Shown here piece by piece: positions 9,513-17,906 of a stretch of DNA of 64,000 nucleotides. The stretch's first letter is position 1; each line of letters opens with the position of its first letter. Location of the stretch: assembly GCF_000259075.1 (NCBI RefSeq), contig NZ_AJKI01000046.1, forward strand, positions 1 to 64,000, given 5' to 3'. The DNA comes from Marinilabilia salmonicolor JCM 21150 (lineage in GTDB: Bacteria; Bacteroidota; Bacteroidia; Bacteroidales; Marinilabiliaceae). The notes below the pieces were generated by a model that made no database searches, was not told the DNA's origin, and saw only the letters and a list, made by a program, of their open reading frames with translations. The translations under genes were made by a program, and so were the position numbers.

Positions 9513-9899
9513 TTAAAGGGCTTTGATGGCTTTCTCAAGCAGCGATTTAATTTCTTCTGCAATGGGAGCCAGCTTGTCGTTCTCAACAGCTATCATAGAC
9601 GCTACCGGGTCAACTGCTGCTACTTCCGTTTTGCCGTCACCCAAATCCTGCACAATGACGTTACAGGGGAGCATGGTGCCTATTTTGTTTTCCTGTTGCA
9701 AGGCTTTATAGGCATTGGGCGGATTACAGGCTCCCAGAATTTTATATTTTCTGAAGTCCACATCCAGCTTTGCTTTCAGCTTTTCGTGAATGTCAATCTC
9801 AGATAGTACGCCAAAGCCCTGTTCGCTTAAGGCTGCTTTGGTTTTTTCTACTGCAGATTCAAAGTCTGTGTTGAGTGTTGTTTCGATGTAATAGTTCAT
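9513..9899 (-). CDS. DUF302 family protein (128 aa)
   Basis: Matches the DUF302 pattern: an N-terminal strand-helix (MNYYIETTL, then AVEKTKAALSEQGFGVLSEID), the conserved KYKILGACNPPNAYKAL stretch and a C-terminal VDPVASM segment. It has no signal peptide. The biochemical role of DUF302 is not established, but these proteins are often encoded next to metal or sulfur genes. Here the gene follows the copper ATPase on the same strand after 111 bases that contain a CATGCTC-rich simple repeat. Start at 9899 is preferred over 9941 because the extra 14 residues do not fit the family. Confidence 0.85.
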   Translation of the reverse strand: MNYYIETTLNTDFESAVEKTKAALSEQGFGVLSEIDIHEKLKAKLDVDFRKYKILGACNPPNAYKALQQENKIGTMLPCNVIVQDLGDGKTEVAAVDPVASMIAVENDKLAPIAEEIKSLLEKAIKAL

Positions 9900-10010
9900 T
9901 GTAATTGATTTTAAAGTGTTCAACAATAAGAGGTGAGGCAAGGAGCAAAGAGCACGGTGTACATAGCTGTTGCGCCATGCTCTATGCCCCAGACTCCATG
10001 CTCTGTGCTT

Positions 10011-12155
10011 CTACTTCAGCTTGCGCTTCAGCAGCTGTGCATTAATGGCCACAACAACCGTGCTTAAACTCATAAGAACTGCACCTACAGCCGGACTAAT
10101 CAGTATGCCTGCACTGTATAAAACACCAGCTGCCAGCGGAATGGCCACTACGTTGTAGCCTGTGGCCCAGACGAAATTCTGAATCATTTTGCGATAAGTG
10201 GCTTTACCAAAGGTGATGAGTGACGCAATGTCTTGTGGATTGCTGTTTACCAATATGATATCTGCCGTTTCGGCAGCCACATCGGTTCCCGATCCTACAG
10301 CTATTCCTATATTCGCAGTGGCAAGGGCAGGGGCATCGTTGATCCCGTCTCCGGTCATGGCTACGAATTCGCCTTTATCCTGCAATTCTTTAACTTTCTC
10401 CAGTTTTTGATCGGGCAAAATGCCTGCAAAATAGTCATCTAACTTGAGTTCGTCGCTTACTGCTTTTGCCACTTTTTCATTGTCCCCGGTCATCATGATC
10501 ACCTTAATGCCATTCTTTTTCAGTGTTTCAATGGCTTTGTATGATTCGGGTCTGATCTCATCAGCCAGGGCAATAACCCCTGCTGCCTTGTCATTTACCA
10601 GAACATAAACCACTGTTTCCTGTTGGTTTTCTTCCTGGTTTTCCGGAATTTCTATATTGTTTTCTTTAAGGTAGCCGGGACTGACCACCTTCACTTTTTG
10701 ATTTTCAACCATGCCCTCAATACCTTTCCCGCTGATGGCGTTGAAATCTTCGACTTCCTGGACTTTAAGATCAAGTTCTTTTACTTTTTGTATGATTCCT
10801 GTGGCCAGCGGGTGTTCCGATTTAGATTCTAAAGCCCCGGCAAGTCTGATGACATCTTCTTTCTCATATTTATCAGAAAGGGATTCATACCGACTAACAG
10901 CAAAGTTTCCTTTAGTTAGTGTTCCTGTCTTGTCAAACGCCAGAACCGATATTTTGCGTGAGTTTTCGAATGCTGTCCGGTTGCGGATCAACAAACCTTT
11001 ACTGGCCGATAATGAGGTGGAAATGGCTACCACGAGAGGTACTGCCAGTCCCAGAGCATGGGGGCAGGTTATTACCATAACACTGGCCATCCGTTCCAGT
11101 GCAAACACAAAACTTTCACCTACAATAAGCCAGGTCGCCAGCGTTCCAAAACCAATGGTCAGGGCAATGATGGTAAGCCAGGCAGCTATGCGGTCTGCCA
11201 GATTCTGGGTCTTCGACTTTTTATTTTGGGCTTCCTTCACCATATTGATGACTTTCTTGAGGTAAGCTTCTTCACCAATCTGCTCTACCGCAACGGTGAG
11301 CGAACCATTGCCATTGATGGTCCCGCCTATTACTTTGTCATCTTTGGATTTCTTAACCGGCTTGGATTCTCCGGTAACCATCGACTCGTTTACACTACTT
11401 TCTCCCTCTGTGATCACACCATCTACAGGAATTTTTTCACCCGGACGAACCAAAACTTTGTCCTCCTTTTTCAGCTGATCCACCTTTACATCTTCGGTTT
11501 CTCCATCTTTAAGACGATGAGCTTCTGATGGCATGAGGGCTACAAGCTTTTGAAGCGATTGAGATGCGCCCATAACTGATTTCATCTCAATCCAGTGTCC
11601 CAGCAACATAATATCGATCAGGGTTGCCAGCTCCCAGAAGAAGGTACTTCCTTCAAGTCCGAAAGTAGTAGCAGTGCTGTATCCCCAGGCAACGGTGATG
11701 GCCACCGCAATGAGGGTCATCATACCGGGTTGTTTCTTTTTCAACTCGTCAACTAATCCGGTAAGGAAGGGCCAGCCACCGTAGAAAAAAACGATGGTAG
11801 AAAGGCCAAATAAAAGATATTTGTCTGCGCCCTGAGTCAGTGAAAACTCAAAGCCCAGGAGACCCTGAATCATGGGGGATAAAATCAAAATAGGGATAGA
11901 GAGGGCAAGGGAAATCCAGAAGCGTTTCCGGAAATCTTTGATCATCATGGCATGGTGTTGGGAATGGTCGTGGCCGCCATGTCCTTCATGATCACCATGT
12001 CCATTATGGTCTCCCTGGTGGTGCTGATGATTGTGCCCGTCATGGTTGTGTTTTGAGTGGTCTTTATGTTGATGATCATGGTCCTGATGCTCTTTCTGGT
12101 TATCGTGACCATGATTGTGTTGAGATGAAGTGTGGTCTTTATGGTCGTGTTGCAT
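10011..12155 (-). CDS. copB: Copper-translocating P-type ATPase, CopB type (714 aa)
   Basis: Exports copper from the cytosol using ATP. The first ~70 residues are extremely His-rich and presumably bind metal; there is no CxxC domain. The P1B core follows: transmembrane helices, phosphatase motif TGES (261-264), the metal-site motif CPH at 364-366 in helix 6 (CopB group, rather than CPC of CopA), phosphorylation motif DKTGTLT (408-414), and later TGDGINDAP. CopB-type pumps are associated with Cu(I), Cu(II) or Ag(I). It lies third from the end of the copper island, after a SHOCT protein and a repeat. Confidence 0.95.
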   Translation of the reverse strand: MQHDHKDHTSSQHNHGHDNQKEHQDHDHQHKDHSKHNHDGHNHQHHQGDHNGHGDHEGHGGHDHSQHHAMMIKDFRKRFWISLALSIPILILSPMIQGLLGFEFSLTQGADKYLLFGLSTIVFFYGGWPFLTGLVDELKKKQPGMMTLIAVAITVAWGYSTATTFGLEGSTFFWELATLIDIMLLGHWIEMKSVMGASQSLQKLVALMPSEAHRLKDGETEDVKVDQLKKEDKVLVRPGEKIPVDGVITEGESSVNESMVTGESKPVKKSKDDKVIGGTINGNGSLTVAVEQIGEEAYLKKVINMVKEAQNKKSKTQNLADRIAAWLTIIALTIGFGTLATWLIVGESFVFALERMASVMVITCPHALGLAVPLVVAISTSLSASKGLLIRNRTAFENSRKISVLAFDKTGTLTKGNFAVSRYESLSDKYEKEDVIRLAGALESKSEHPLATGIIQKVKELDLKVQEVEDFNAISGKGIEGMVENQKVKVVSPGYLKENNIEIPENQEENQQETVVYVLVNDKAAGVIALADEIRPESYKAIETLKKNGIKVIMMTGDNEKVAKAVSDELKLDDYFAGILPDQKLEKVKELQDKGEFVAMTGDGINDAPALATANIGIAVGSGTDVAAETADIILVNSNPQDIASLITFGKATYRKMIQNFVWATGYNVVAIPLAAGVLYSAGILISPAVGAVLMSLSTVVVAINAQLLKRKLK

Positions 12156-12239
12156 AAAAGGAGTTTTTTAGATTATTGAATTTTTCAGTGGTCTCCCCGT
12201 GTGAATTGTATTATTGAATGGTGTCTGCGGGCTTTATGT

Positions 12240-12287
12240 GGCAGATCGGTGCTCAGCACTGCTGCTTTACTTGTTAAAGAATCCGCC
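12240..12287 (-). repeat. GCGGATTC palindromic repeat, copy 1 (before copB)
   Basis: On the minus strand it begins GGCGGATTCTTTAACAAG, continues AAAGCAGCAG and ends ACCGATCTGCC. The same ~47-base unit occurs at 21797-21843 before cusA, in the opposite orientation relative to the gene, and a degenerate copy is at 37679-37720. The ends GGCGGAT and ATCYGCC are inverted repeats. Confidence 0.6.
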
Positions 12288-12291
12288 ACAC

Positions 12292-12519
12292 CTAATTCTT
12301 TAAATCTTTTTTTCGCTGTTCAAACTCTTCTTTGTCAATTTCACCTTTGGCGAAGCGCTCTTTTAATATGTCTAAAGGTGATTTTTGGATAGAAGAAGTC
12401 TGATTTGTTTCGCCGGGGCGAAAAGTCCTGAAGGCCAGCCAGAGGATTAGCAGTAAAATGACAATTCCGATAATCCAGCCAAAGCCCATGCCCCAGCCAT
12501 GTCCAAATCCTTGCATCAT
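12292..12519 (-). CDS. SHOCT-domain small membrane protein (75 aa)
   Basis: One transmembrane helix (about residues 12-32, GWIIGIVILLLILWLAF) is followed by the short C-terminal SHOCT motif: LDILKERFAKGEIDKEEFEQ. The Met/Gly/His-rich start (MMQGFGHGWGMGFG) may bind metal. SHOCT domains are thought to mediate oligomerisation; the specific role is unknown. It lies 28 bases after the multicopper oxidase on the same strand, so it is likely co-transcribed with copper genes. Confidence 0.85.
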   Translation of the reverse strand: MMQGFGHGWGMGFGWIIGIVILLLILWLAFRTFRPGETNQTSSIQKSPLDILKERFAKGEIDKEEFEQRKKDLKN

Positions 12520-12547
12520 AGTCTTTGTTTTTTAATTAGAATATTGT

Positions 12548-14140
12548 CTAAGGCAGTACCTCGTAATTCCGCATCATACCCATGTCTTCGTGCTCCAGAT
12601 TGTGGCAGTGATAGATGTATTTGCCGGTAAAGTCCCTGAAACTCATAACAACTTTTACCTTCATTCCGGGCATCAATAGGAAGGTGTCCTGCCAGCCCTT
12701 ATCTATGAAGCCATCCTTTACGCTGTTCCAAACATCAGCATTCATTTCTGAGATGTCACGTTCGATGATTTGAAATTGCAGGCCGTGTATGTGTGCAGGG
12801 TGGGGGAGTTGCATCATGTCCTGCATCATGCCCATTCCACTTCCATCATCGCCATTTATGAACTGCCAGACTTCTGTGGTGTTGAGTTTAACTTTTTCCC
12901 AGTCAGCAACTTCTTCCATTTCAAAGGTTTCGCCATTGATGACCCAGTTCATGCGTTCATGATAGAAATGAAACTGTTTTGGAGAATCATAATTTATGGC
13001 ATCAACAGCAGCAATCTCCTCAATTTTAGAGAGTGTTTGTGGAAGTTCCAGAGATTTTCCTTTATCCCCGGTAACATTAAAGGTGTACAATGGCATGGCT
13101 TCTCCATTTTCGGAAGAGGAATTTCCTCCCATCATGCCTCCTCCCATGTTGCCCATCATTCCGCCACTACCCATGCGGCCCATGGAGGTTCCTGAGTTGA
13201 AGGTTAGGCTTTCGAGCGTTATTTTTTCGCCTGAGTTGCAGGCTGAGAAATTCTTCCAAATCTCTACCCGCTCTCCCGGTGCCAGCATTAGGTAAGGTTT
13301 GTTAAGAGGCTTTTCGAGCAACCCTCCATCGGTGGCGATGACCTTAATATCTGAATCATCACTCCATGCCAGCTTGTAGATGCGGGCATTGGAACCATTG
13401 AGAATTCTAAACCTGTAAGTGCCCTTATTAACATCCTGAGTCAATTTCTTTTGTCCGTTGATGAAAATCTGATCTCCCAGAAAGCCCTGCATTCTTTGCA
13501 TAGGACTACCTTCTAAATAAATCAGCTGATTGTCTGAATCGAAAGACCTGTCCTGAATAACCAAAGGTTGGTCGTATGCTCCTGAAGGTAACTGCTTCTT
13601 CTCATCTTCAATGATGAATAATCCTGCCAGTCCGCGATATACCTGAGGACCGGTGATTTTATCGGGATGGGGATGAAACCAGTAGGTCCCCGGACGGTCA
13701 ACCACCGTAAATTCATACACATATTGCTCGCCATTATCAACAGCGTGCATGGGATGTCCGTCCATTTCAGGAGGAATGTGTAATCCGTGCCAGTGAATAA
13801 TACTTTCACTGGGAAGATTGTTTTTAAAAATAACCCTGATTTTTTGTCCATGCTTTACACGGATGATCGGACCAAGGTAAGACCCTTGTATTTCTGAGAG
13901 ATTGCTGTCGTTCCCTTTAAGAAGCCTGGCTTCATATTGGAAAATATTTGTTTTTGGACCGTCCAGAAGTTGCATAGCAACCGGTTGAGCGGTCAACTCG
14001 ATTTCAATATCAGGCGAAAAATCGCTGCTTGCATTGCCTGATCCGTTTTGGGCATTACTTTTTCCTTGTGCATTACAGGCACTCAAACCAGTAGCAATCA
14101 AAAGCAGGAAAATGAGTTTTGTTGAAGTGAAGTTTTTCAT
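12548..14140 (-). CDS. Multicopper oxidase lipoprotein, CueO/CopA type (530 aa)
   Basis: Probably oxidises periplasmic Cu(I) to the less toxic Cu(II). The start at 14140 gives a lipoprotein signal (lipobox LSAC, Cys 22); the open frame further upstream overlaps the HMA gene and is not needed. Three cupredoxin domains carry all four copper-ligand motifs: HWHGLH, WFHPHPDK, HPAHIHGLQF and YHCHNLEHEDMGM. A Met/Gly-rich insert (GMMGNMGGGMMGG) matches the Cu(I)-binding loops of CueO-like enzymes. It lies 115 bases after the HMA protein gene; that gap holds a GCATGGGGCATGG simple repeat. Confidence 0.93.
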   Translation of the reverse strand: MKNFTSTKLIFLLLIATGLSACNAQGKSNAQNGSGNASSDFSPDIEIELTAQPVAMQLLDGPKTNIFQYEARLLKGNDSNLSEIQGSYLGPIIRVKHGQKIRVIFKNNLPSESIIHWHGLHIPPEMDGHPMHAVDNGEQYVYEFTVVDRPGTYWFHPHPDKITGPQVYRGLAGLFIIEDEKKQLPSGAYDQPLVIQDRSFDSDNQLIYLEGSPMQRMQGFLGDQIFINGQKKLTQDVNKGTYRFRILNGSNARIYKLAWSDDSDIKVIATDGGLLEKPLNKPYLMLAPGERVEIWKNFSACNSGEKITLESLTFNSGTSMGRMGSGGMMGNMGGGMMGGNSSSENGEAMPLYTFNVTGDKGKSLELPQTLSKIEEIAAVDAINYDSPKQFHFYHERMNWVINGETFEMEEVADWEKVKLNTTEVWQFINGDDGSGMGMMQDMMQLPHPAHIHGLQFQIIERDISEMNADVWNSVKDGFIDKGWQDTFLLMPGMKVKVVMSFRDFTGKYIYHCHNLEHEDMGMMRNYEVLP

Positions 14141-14255
14141 AATCAGTGCTTTTGTAAGTGGAACAAGTGGACTGAGGGATTGTTTGAAGGGATCTTGGAT
14201 AGGGGGCATGGGGCATGGACAAGGCACATGAGGTCCTGCTCCATGCCCCGTGCTC

Positions 14256-14630
14256 TTAGTGCTGGTGCCCGTGGTGATCATCTTTGTCATCTTTCGACTC
14301 GGAACGATCATACTTGCAGCATCCGGGAAGATTGTTGTAAACTTCATCAGAAGCTTTGTGCTTTCCGGTGTCATGACCGGCTTTTGCAATTGCTTTTTGA
14401 ATTGCATCCAGTGAAGTTTCAGAATCGTCAAAGACCACTTTTGCCATCATGGTTTCCTTGTCCCATTCTGCCTCGGTAACTCCTTCAACGGACTTTGCAG
14501 CTTTTTCGATGCGTTTTTCACACATGCCGCAATTTCCTTTTACTTCAAATTTCTCGGTTTTGCTTTGTGCAAATACCGCTACTGTTCCAATCAGCAGCAT
14601 GGTTAACAGACTTAACATTTTACGTTTCAT
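14256..14630 (-). CDS. Exported heavy-metal-associated (HMA) protein, His-rich tail (124 aa)
   Basis: A signal peptide (residues 1-21, ending AVFAQ) directs export. An HMA fold follows with the metal site GNCGMCEKRIEKA (CxxC), then EGVTEAEWDKE and the usual second half. The C-terminus adds a Cys pair (LPGCCKY) and a His-rich end (DDHHGHQH), giving two further possible copper ligands. It probably acts as a periplasmic copper chaperone or buffer between the Cus pump and the oxidase that flank it. It starts 76 bases downstream of cusB. Confidence 0.9.
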   Translation of the reverse strand: MKRKMLSLLTMLLIGTVAVFAQSKTEKFEVKGNCGMCEKRIEKAAKSVEGVTEAEWDKETMMAKVVFDDSETSLDAIQKAIAKAGHDTGKHKASDEVYNNLPGCCKYDRSESKDDKDDHHGHQH

Positions 14631-14685
14631 AACATTCTTGTTTTTGTGTTTAAAAATTGATTTAATAAATGTGGGTTGGGATTGA

Positions 14686-14707
14686 GAGACTCATAATTTT
14701 GCGTCTC
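14686..14707. repeat. GAGACGCAA palindrome, copy 1 (at cusB stop)
   Basis: GAGACTCATAATTTTGCGTC is followed by TCTAC; the cusB stop codon lies in this terminal part. A copy with mismatches in the left arm compared with 16503-16527. Confidence 0.55.
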
Positions 14708-16542
14708 TACTCTAATGTCTCTTTCACCTCTCCGCATTCCAGCATCATATCTCCATAATAGGGGTTGCGGATGTTCTCTTCGGTACTCAGCCAGTAAGCT
14801 CCCTTGTCGTCATTAGCCATGGGGCAAAACTGAAAATAAACGGTTTTTTCGTCCAGTCCGAAAGCTTTGACTTTGCTGTATAAAAAAGGGTTGAAATCAA
14901 CAAAAGCTGCTCTTTGTGATTCCAGATCATCAGATTCGCTAATGGTTGTCAATGCAGATTCCATTTTGTCAAGATTTTCCATCCAAAACATGTGAGCATC
15001 TCCTTTGAGCAGAGCCATATCGATGTTTCCAAGCGCCTTAAGGGCCTCTTTGGCTTCTGATGCTGCTAATTCAGCGTTGGAGGCCACCATGGCATCTTTC
15101 ATTTCAATGTACTGATCAAAAAATGCCGTCAGTTGCTTTTTAAATTGCAGTGGTGATTCGTAGTCTGGGATTTCCTGGTCTTCAGGATTCTGACTTGCCT
15201 CTTTCATGCTTTCCATTTCCCCGGAGGACATTGTGCCATGATCGTGTCCTGTGGCAGGTTCTCCTCCTTCAGGACTCATCATGCTGGGTTTTCCGCTTAA
15301 TTGCGCTGCAGCATCAATGCTGAAGGTGCCATGGACGGCAATTTCTTCTCCTGCTTCCAGCCCTTCTTCTATAATATAGCTGTTGCCCAGATCAAGTCCC
15401 AACAATACTTCTCGCATAATAAAGCTTACGTTGTCTTCAGAGCTCTTTTTGACATACACCACTGAACGTTTTCCTGTCCACATGACTGCTGATTGCGGAA
15501 CAACGATGTTTTCTTCCTCATTGCTGAGGCCGGCCTCAACTTCACCAGAAACAAACATTTCCGGTTTTAGCTTAAGATTGGAATTGTTGACTTCCACACG
15601 GGCTTTGGCCACCCTTGTTTTAGGATTAATTACCGGGTCGATGTAATCAATCTTGCCTGAGAATGTTTCACCCGGGAGGGAGGAGACCGTAAAAGTTACT
15701 TCATTGCCTTCCTCGATCCATGGAATATCACTTTCGTAAACGTCGAACAAAATCCATATTGATGATAGATCAGCTATTTTGTAAATGGCTTGTCCGCGCT
15801 TTATGTAATCCCCCATGTTAACAAGCTTATCTGTTACATAGCCGGATACATCTGCCAAAACCGGAAATTGTTCCTGAGGCTCTCCGGAGTCAAGAATATT
15901 CTTAATTTGTGCATCGGTGAGTTTCCAGTTTTTGAGCTTTTCATAGGATGCCCTGTAAAGTTCCGGCTGAGCCTCTTTGATAGACCGAGCTTCGAATAGT
16001 TCCTCCTGTGCAGTTACCAAATCTGGAGAATAGACATAAGCAACAGGGGCTTCCCTTTTTACATACTGTCCCGTAAAATTGATGGTCAGTTTTTCTATTC
16101 TTCCCGGCACATGCGAGGATTGGGAGTACACTTCCCGCTCATCAGCTTCTACTTTACCGTCAAGGCGCACTGTTTTGTGAGCAGTTCCTTTTGTAACTTT
16201 TTGGGTTTGAACGCTTGCCAGTTGCATCGCTGTAGGTGACATTCTTATTTCTCCTGGATCAGCTCCTCCATCATCTTCTTCCAACGGGATCAGCTCCATT
16301 CCGCAGATGGGACAATCACCCGGATCGGGTTGCTTGATTTGTGGGTGCATGGAGCAGGTCCATGTAGTTTCTTCGGCTGTATGATCGTGCTGAGAGGTCT
16401 CTTCTTGCGCCTGTTCTCCTCCCGAGCCGCCAAACAGGAGCCAGCCAAGTAATATCCCCGCTGCCAGGGTGATTCCTGTGGTTTTTATTGTTTTTTTTCG
16501 TTGAGACGCAAGATCTTGCGTCTTTACTTTATTATTGTTCAT
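14707..16542 (-). CDS. cusB: RND efflux periplasmic adaptor CusB with metal-binding and DUF3347 domains (611 aa)
   Basis: Links the inner-membrane pump CusA with the outer-membrane channel for copper/silver export. One N-terminal transmembrane anchor (about 20-40) is followed by a His stretch and a small heavy-metal-binding domain: WTCSMHPQIKQ and CPICGMELIP (~60-85). The adaptor core (barrel-sandwich, hairpin, beta-barrel) spans about 95-420. The C-terminal ~150 residues form a DUF3347 domain ending with FQFCPMAND and MMLECG, Cys/Met-containing candidate copper ligands. The N-terminal residues KTQDLASQR are encoded by a GAGACGCAA palindrome, so they are probably insertion-derived. Confidence 0.93.
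   Translation of the reverse strand: MNNNKVKTQDLASQRKKTIKTTGITLAAGILLGWLLFGGSGGEQAQEETSQHDHTAEETTWTCSMHPQIKQPDPGDCPICGMELIPLEEDDGGADPGEIRMSPTAMQLASVQTQKVTKGTAHKTVRLDGKVEADEREVYSQSSHVPGRIEKLTINFTGQYVKREAPVAYVYSPDLVTAQEELFEARSIKEAQPELYRASYEKLKNWKLTDAQIKNILDSGEPQEQFPVLADVSGYVTDKLVNMGDYIKRGQAIYKIADLSSIWILFDVYESDIPWIEEGNEVTFTVSSLPGETFSGKIDYIDPVINPKTRVAKARVEVNNSNLKLKPEMFVSGEVEAGLSNEEENIVVPQSAVMWTGKRSVVYVKKSSEDNVSFIMREVLLGLDLGNSYIIEEGLEAGEEIAVHGTFSIDAAAQLSGKPSMMSPEGGEPATGHDHGTMSSGEMESMKEASQNPEDQEIPDYESPLQFKKQLTAFFDQYIEMKDAMVASNAELAASEAKEALKALGNIDMALLKGDAHMFWMENLDKMESALTTISESDDLESQRAAFVDFNPFLYSKVKAFGLDEKTVYFQFCPMANDDKGAYWLSTEENIRNPYYGDMMLECGEVKETLE
16503..16527. repeat. GAGACGCAA palindrome, copy 2 (inside cusB 5' end)
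   Basis: Contains the perfect palindrome AGACGCAAGATCTTGCGTCT followed by TTAC. It lies within codons 6-14 of cusB and keeps the frame open. Confidence 0.7.
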
Positions 16543-16561
16543 GGCGTTTAGTTTTGTTGTT

Positions 16562-16586
16562 GAGGCGCAATGTTTTGCGTCTTTAC
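16562..16586. repeat. GAGACGCAA palindrome, copy 3 (cusB leader)
   Basis: GAGGCGCAATGTTTTGCGTC then TTTAC, twenty bases upstream of the cusB start and 34 bases from copy 2, in the same orientation. Confidence 0.6.
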
Positions 16587-16646
16587 TTTTTATTATCTGC
16601 TGTTCATCGTTTTGCGATGCCCCCCTTGCCAGTGATTGTGGTCAGG

Positions 16647-16676
16647 AAAGTCCCCCTTAGGGGAATTTAGGGGGCC
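16647..16676 (-). repeat. GC-rich 3'-end palindrome, copy 3 (cusC 3' end)
   Basis: On the minus strand GGCCCCCTAAATTCCCC leads to GGGGGACTTT. It supplies the last codons and the TAA stop of the outer-membrane channel gene. Confidence 0.65.
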
Positions 16677-17902
16677 CCCAAGACATAATCCATCCTTGCC
16701 ACAGCGGTCTTATACTTGCTTATGGCATCGACTTTTTTCTTTTCGTATTTCAACAACTCCTGCTGCATGCGCAAAATTTCTTCGAAATCTTTCCCCGAAT
16801 TGGCATAGGCTGTTGTCAACAGTTTCAGGGCCCGGCGGGTTTCATCGATTTGTTGATCATACAGCCTGATGAGTTGCTCTTGTTTGTTGATGTCAAACCA
16901 AACACTTTCATATTTTGAAATCAGATTGTTGGTAAACTGATTTTTTTGGAGTGCCAGGCTTTCCTGTTTTAGCTGTGCTTCTTTGACCGCGGAATTGTAT
17001 TTCTTCCTGAAAATGGGGATGGAGACCGATATCATAGGCATGATCACATCCCGGCCGCTGTCTTCCACCTGCATATCTGTGGGTCCGCCTACCACTACAT
17101 AGTCAAGGCCGAGCCCCAGATTGGGGTATCCGTTTTTTCGGGCAGCTGTTTCTTCAGCTTCACTTGATTGACGCATCAGTTCCAGCTTCTTCAAAACCGG
17201 ATGCTGTTCCATCAGCGAATCCTTGTTTAAATGAACCGTCATTGTGTCTGTCTTTTCCACCACTTCGATGGTTACCTTTTCCTCTGCAGACCTGTTCAGC
17301 ATTTTGTTGAACCTGGTGAGCAAAGGTTTCTCCTCCTGGTTGAGAATTTCCAGGTTTGTGGAAGCATCTTTCAGCATAATATCCACTCTCAGGACATCTA
17401 CCATGGCACCTTTGCCATTCTCAAAGTTACGGGTGGCAATCTCCTTGTATGAATTCAGAATTTCGAGGTTCTCCCGCTCTATCTGCTTCCACTCACTGAG
17501 TTTGTAAAGCGGATAGTAAGCAGCAGCCACCTCGTAATAAAGTTGGTTGCGGGCATCCACAAACTCCTGAAATTTTGCTTCTGCGGCCAGGGTTGCAGCA
17601 TCTTCCCTTGCTTTGAGTGTCCCAAACCATGGAAACATCTGCGAAAGCGAGAATTTGGCTTCCTGAGGCCCCAGGCGGGTTTCTACCGGTGAGATGAAGT
17701 ACCCGAACGTAAATGTGGGATCGGGCAGCGAGCTCACCTGAGGAACCTTTTGAAGAGCCGCTTCAAATGTCTTGTATTTGGCCTGCAGGCCGGGATTGTT
17801 CTCTGCTGCAGTGCGGAAATAGTCCTCCAGGGATTGGGCAATGCTGCCTGTCAATCCCAGAAAGACTAATCCCACTATAAGTATTAATTGTTTTGATCTC
17901 AT
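16667..17902 (-). CDS. cusC: TolC-family outer-membrane channel of the Cus system (411 aa)
   Basis: Outer-membrane exit duct of the tripartite copper pump. A signal peptide (1-22, GSIAQ) is followed by the two helical repeats typical of outer membrane efflux proteins: SLEDYFRTAAENNPGLQAKY (first) and a second starting near PVLKKLELMRQSSEAEE. It lacks the N-terminal lipobox of E. coli CusC. The stop of the upstream cusA and this start are only 4 bases apart, so they are translationally linked. The last residues (LGAP) and the stop codon come from a GC-rich palindrome. Confidence 0.9.
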   Translation of the reverse strand: MRSKQLILIVGLVFLGLTGSIAQSLEDYFRTAAENNPGLQAKYKTFEAALQKVPQVSSLPDPTFTFGYFISPVETRLGPQEAKFSLSQMFPWFGTLKAREDAATLAAEAKFQEFVDARNQLYYEVAAAYYPLYKLSEWKQIERENLEILNSYKEIATRNFENGKGAMVDVLRVDIMLKDASTNLEILNQEEKPLLTRFNKMLNRSAEEKVTIEVVEKTDTMTVHLNKDSLMEQHPVLKKLELMRQSSEAEETAARKNGYPNLGLGLDYVVVGGPTDMQVEDSGRDVIMPMISVSIPIFRKKYNSAVKEAQLKQESLALQKNQFTNNLISKYESVWFDINKQEQLIRLYDQQIDETRRALKLLTTAYANSGKDFEEILRMQQELLKYEKKKVDAISKYKTAVARMDYVLGAP

Positions 17903-17906
17903 ATTA

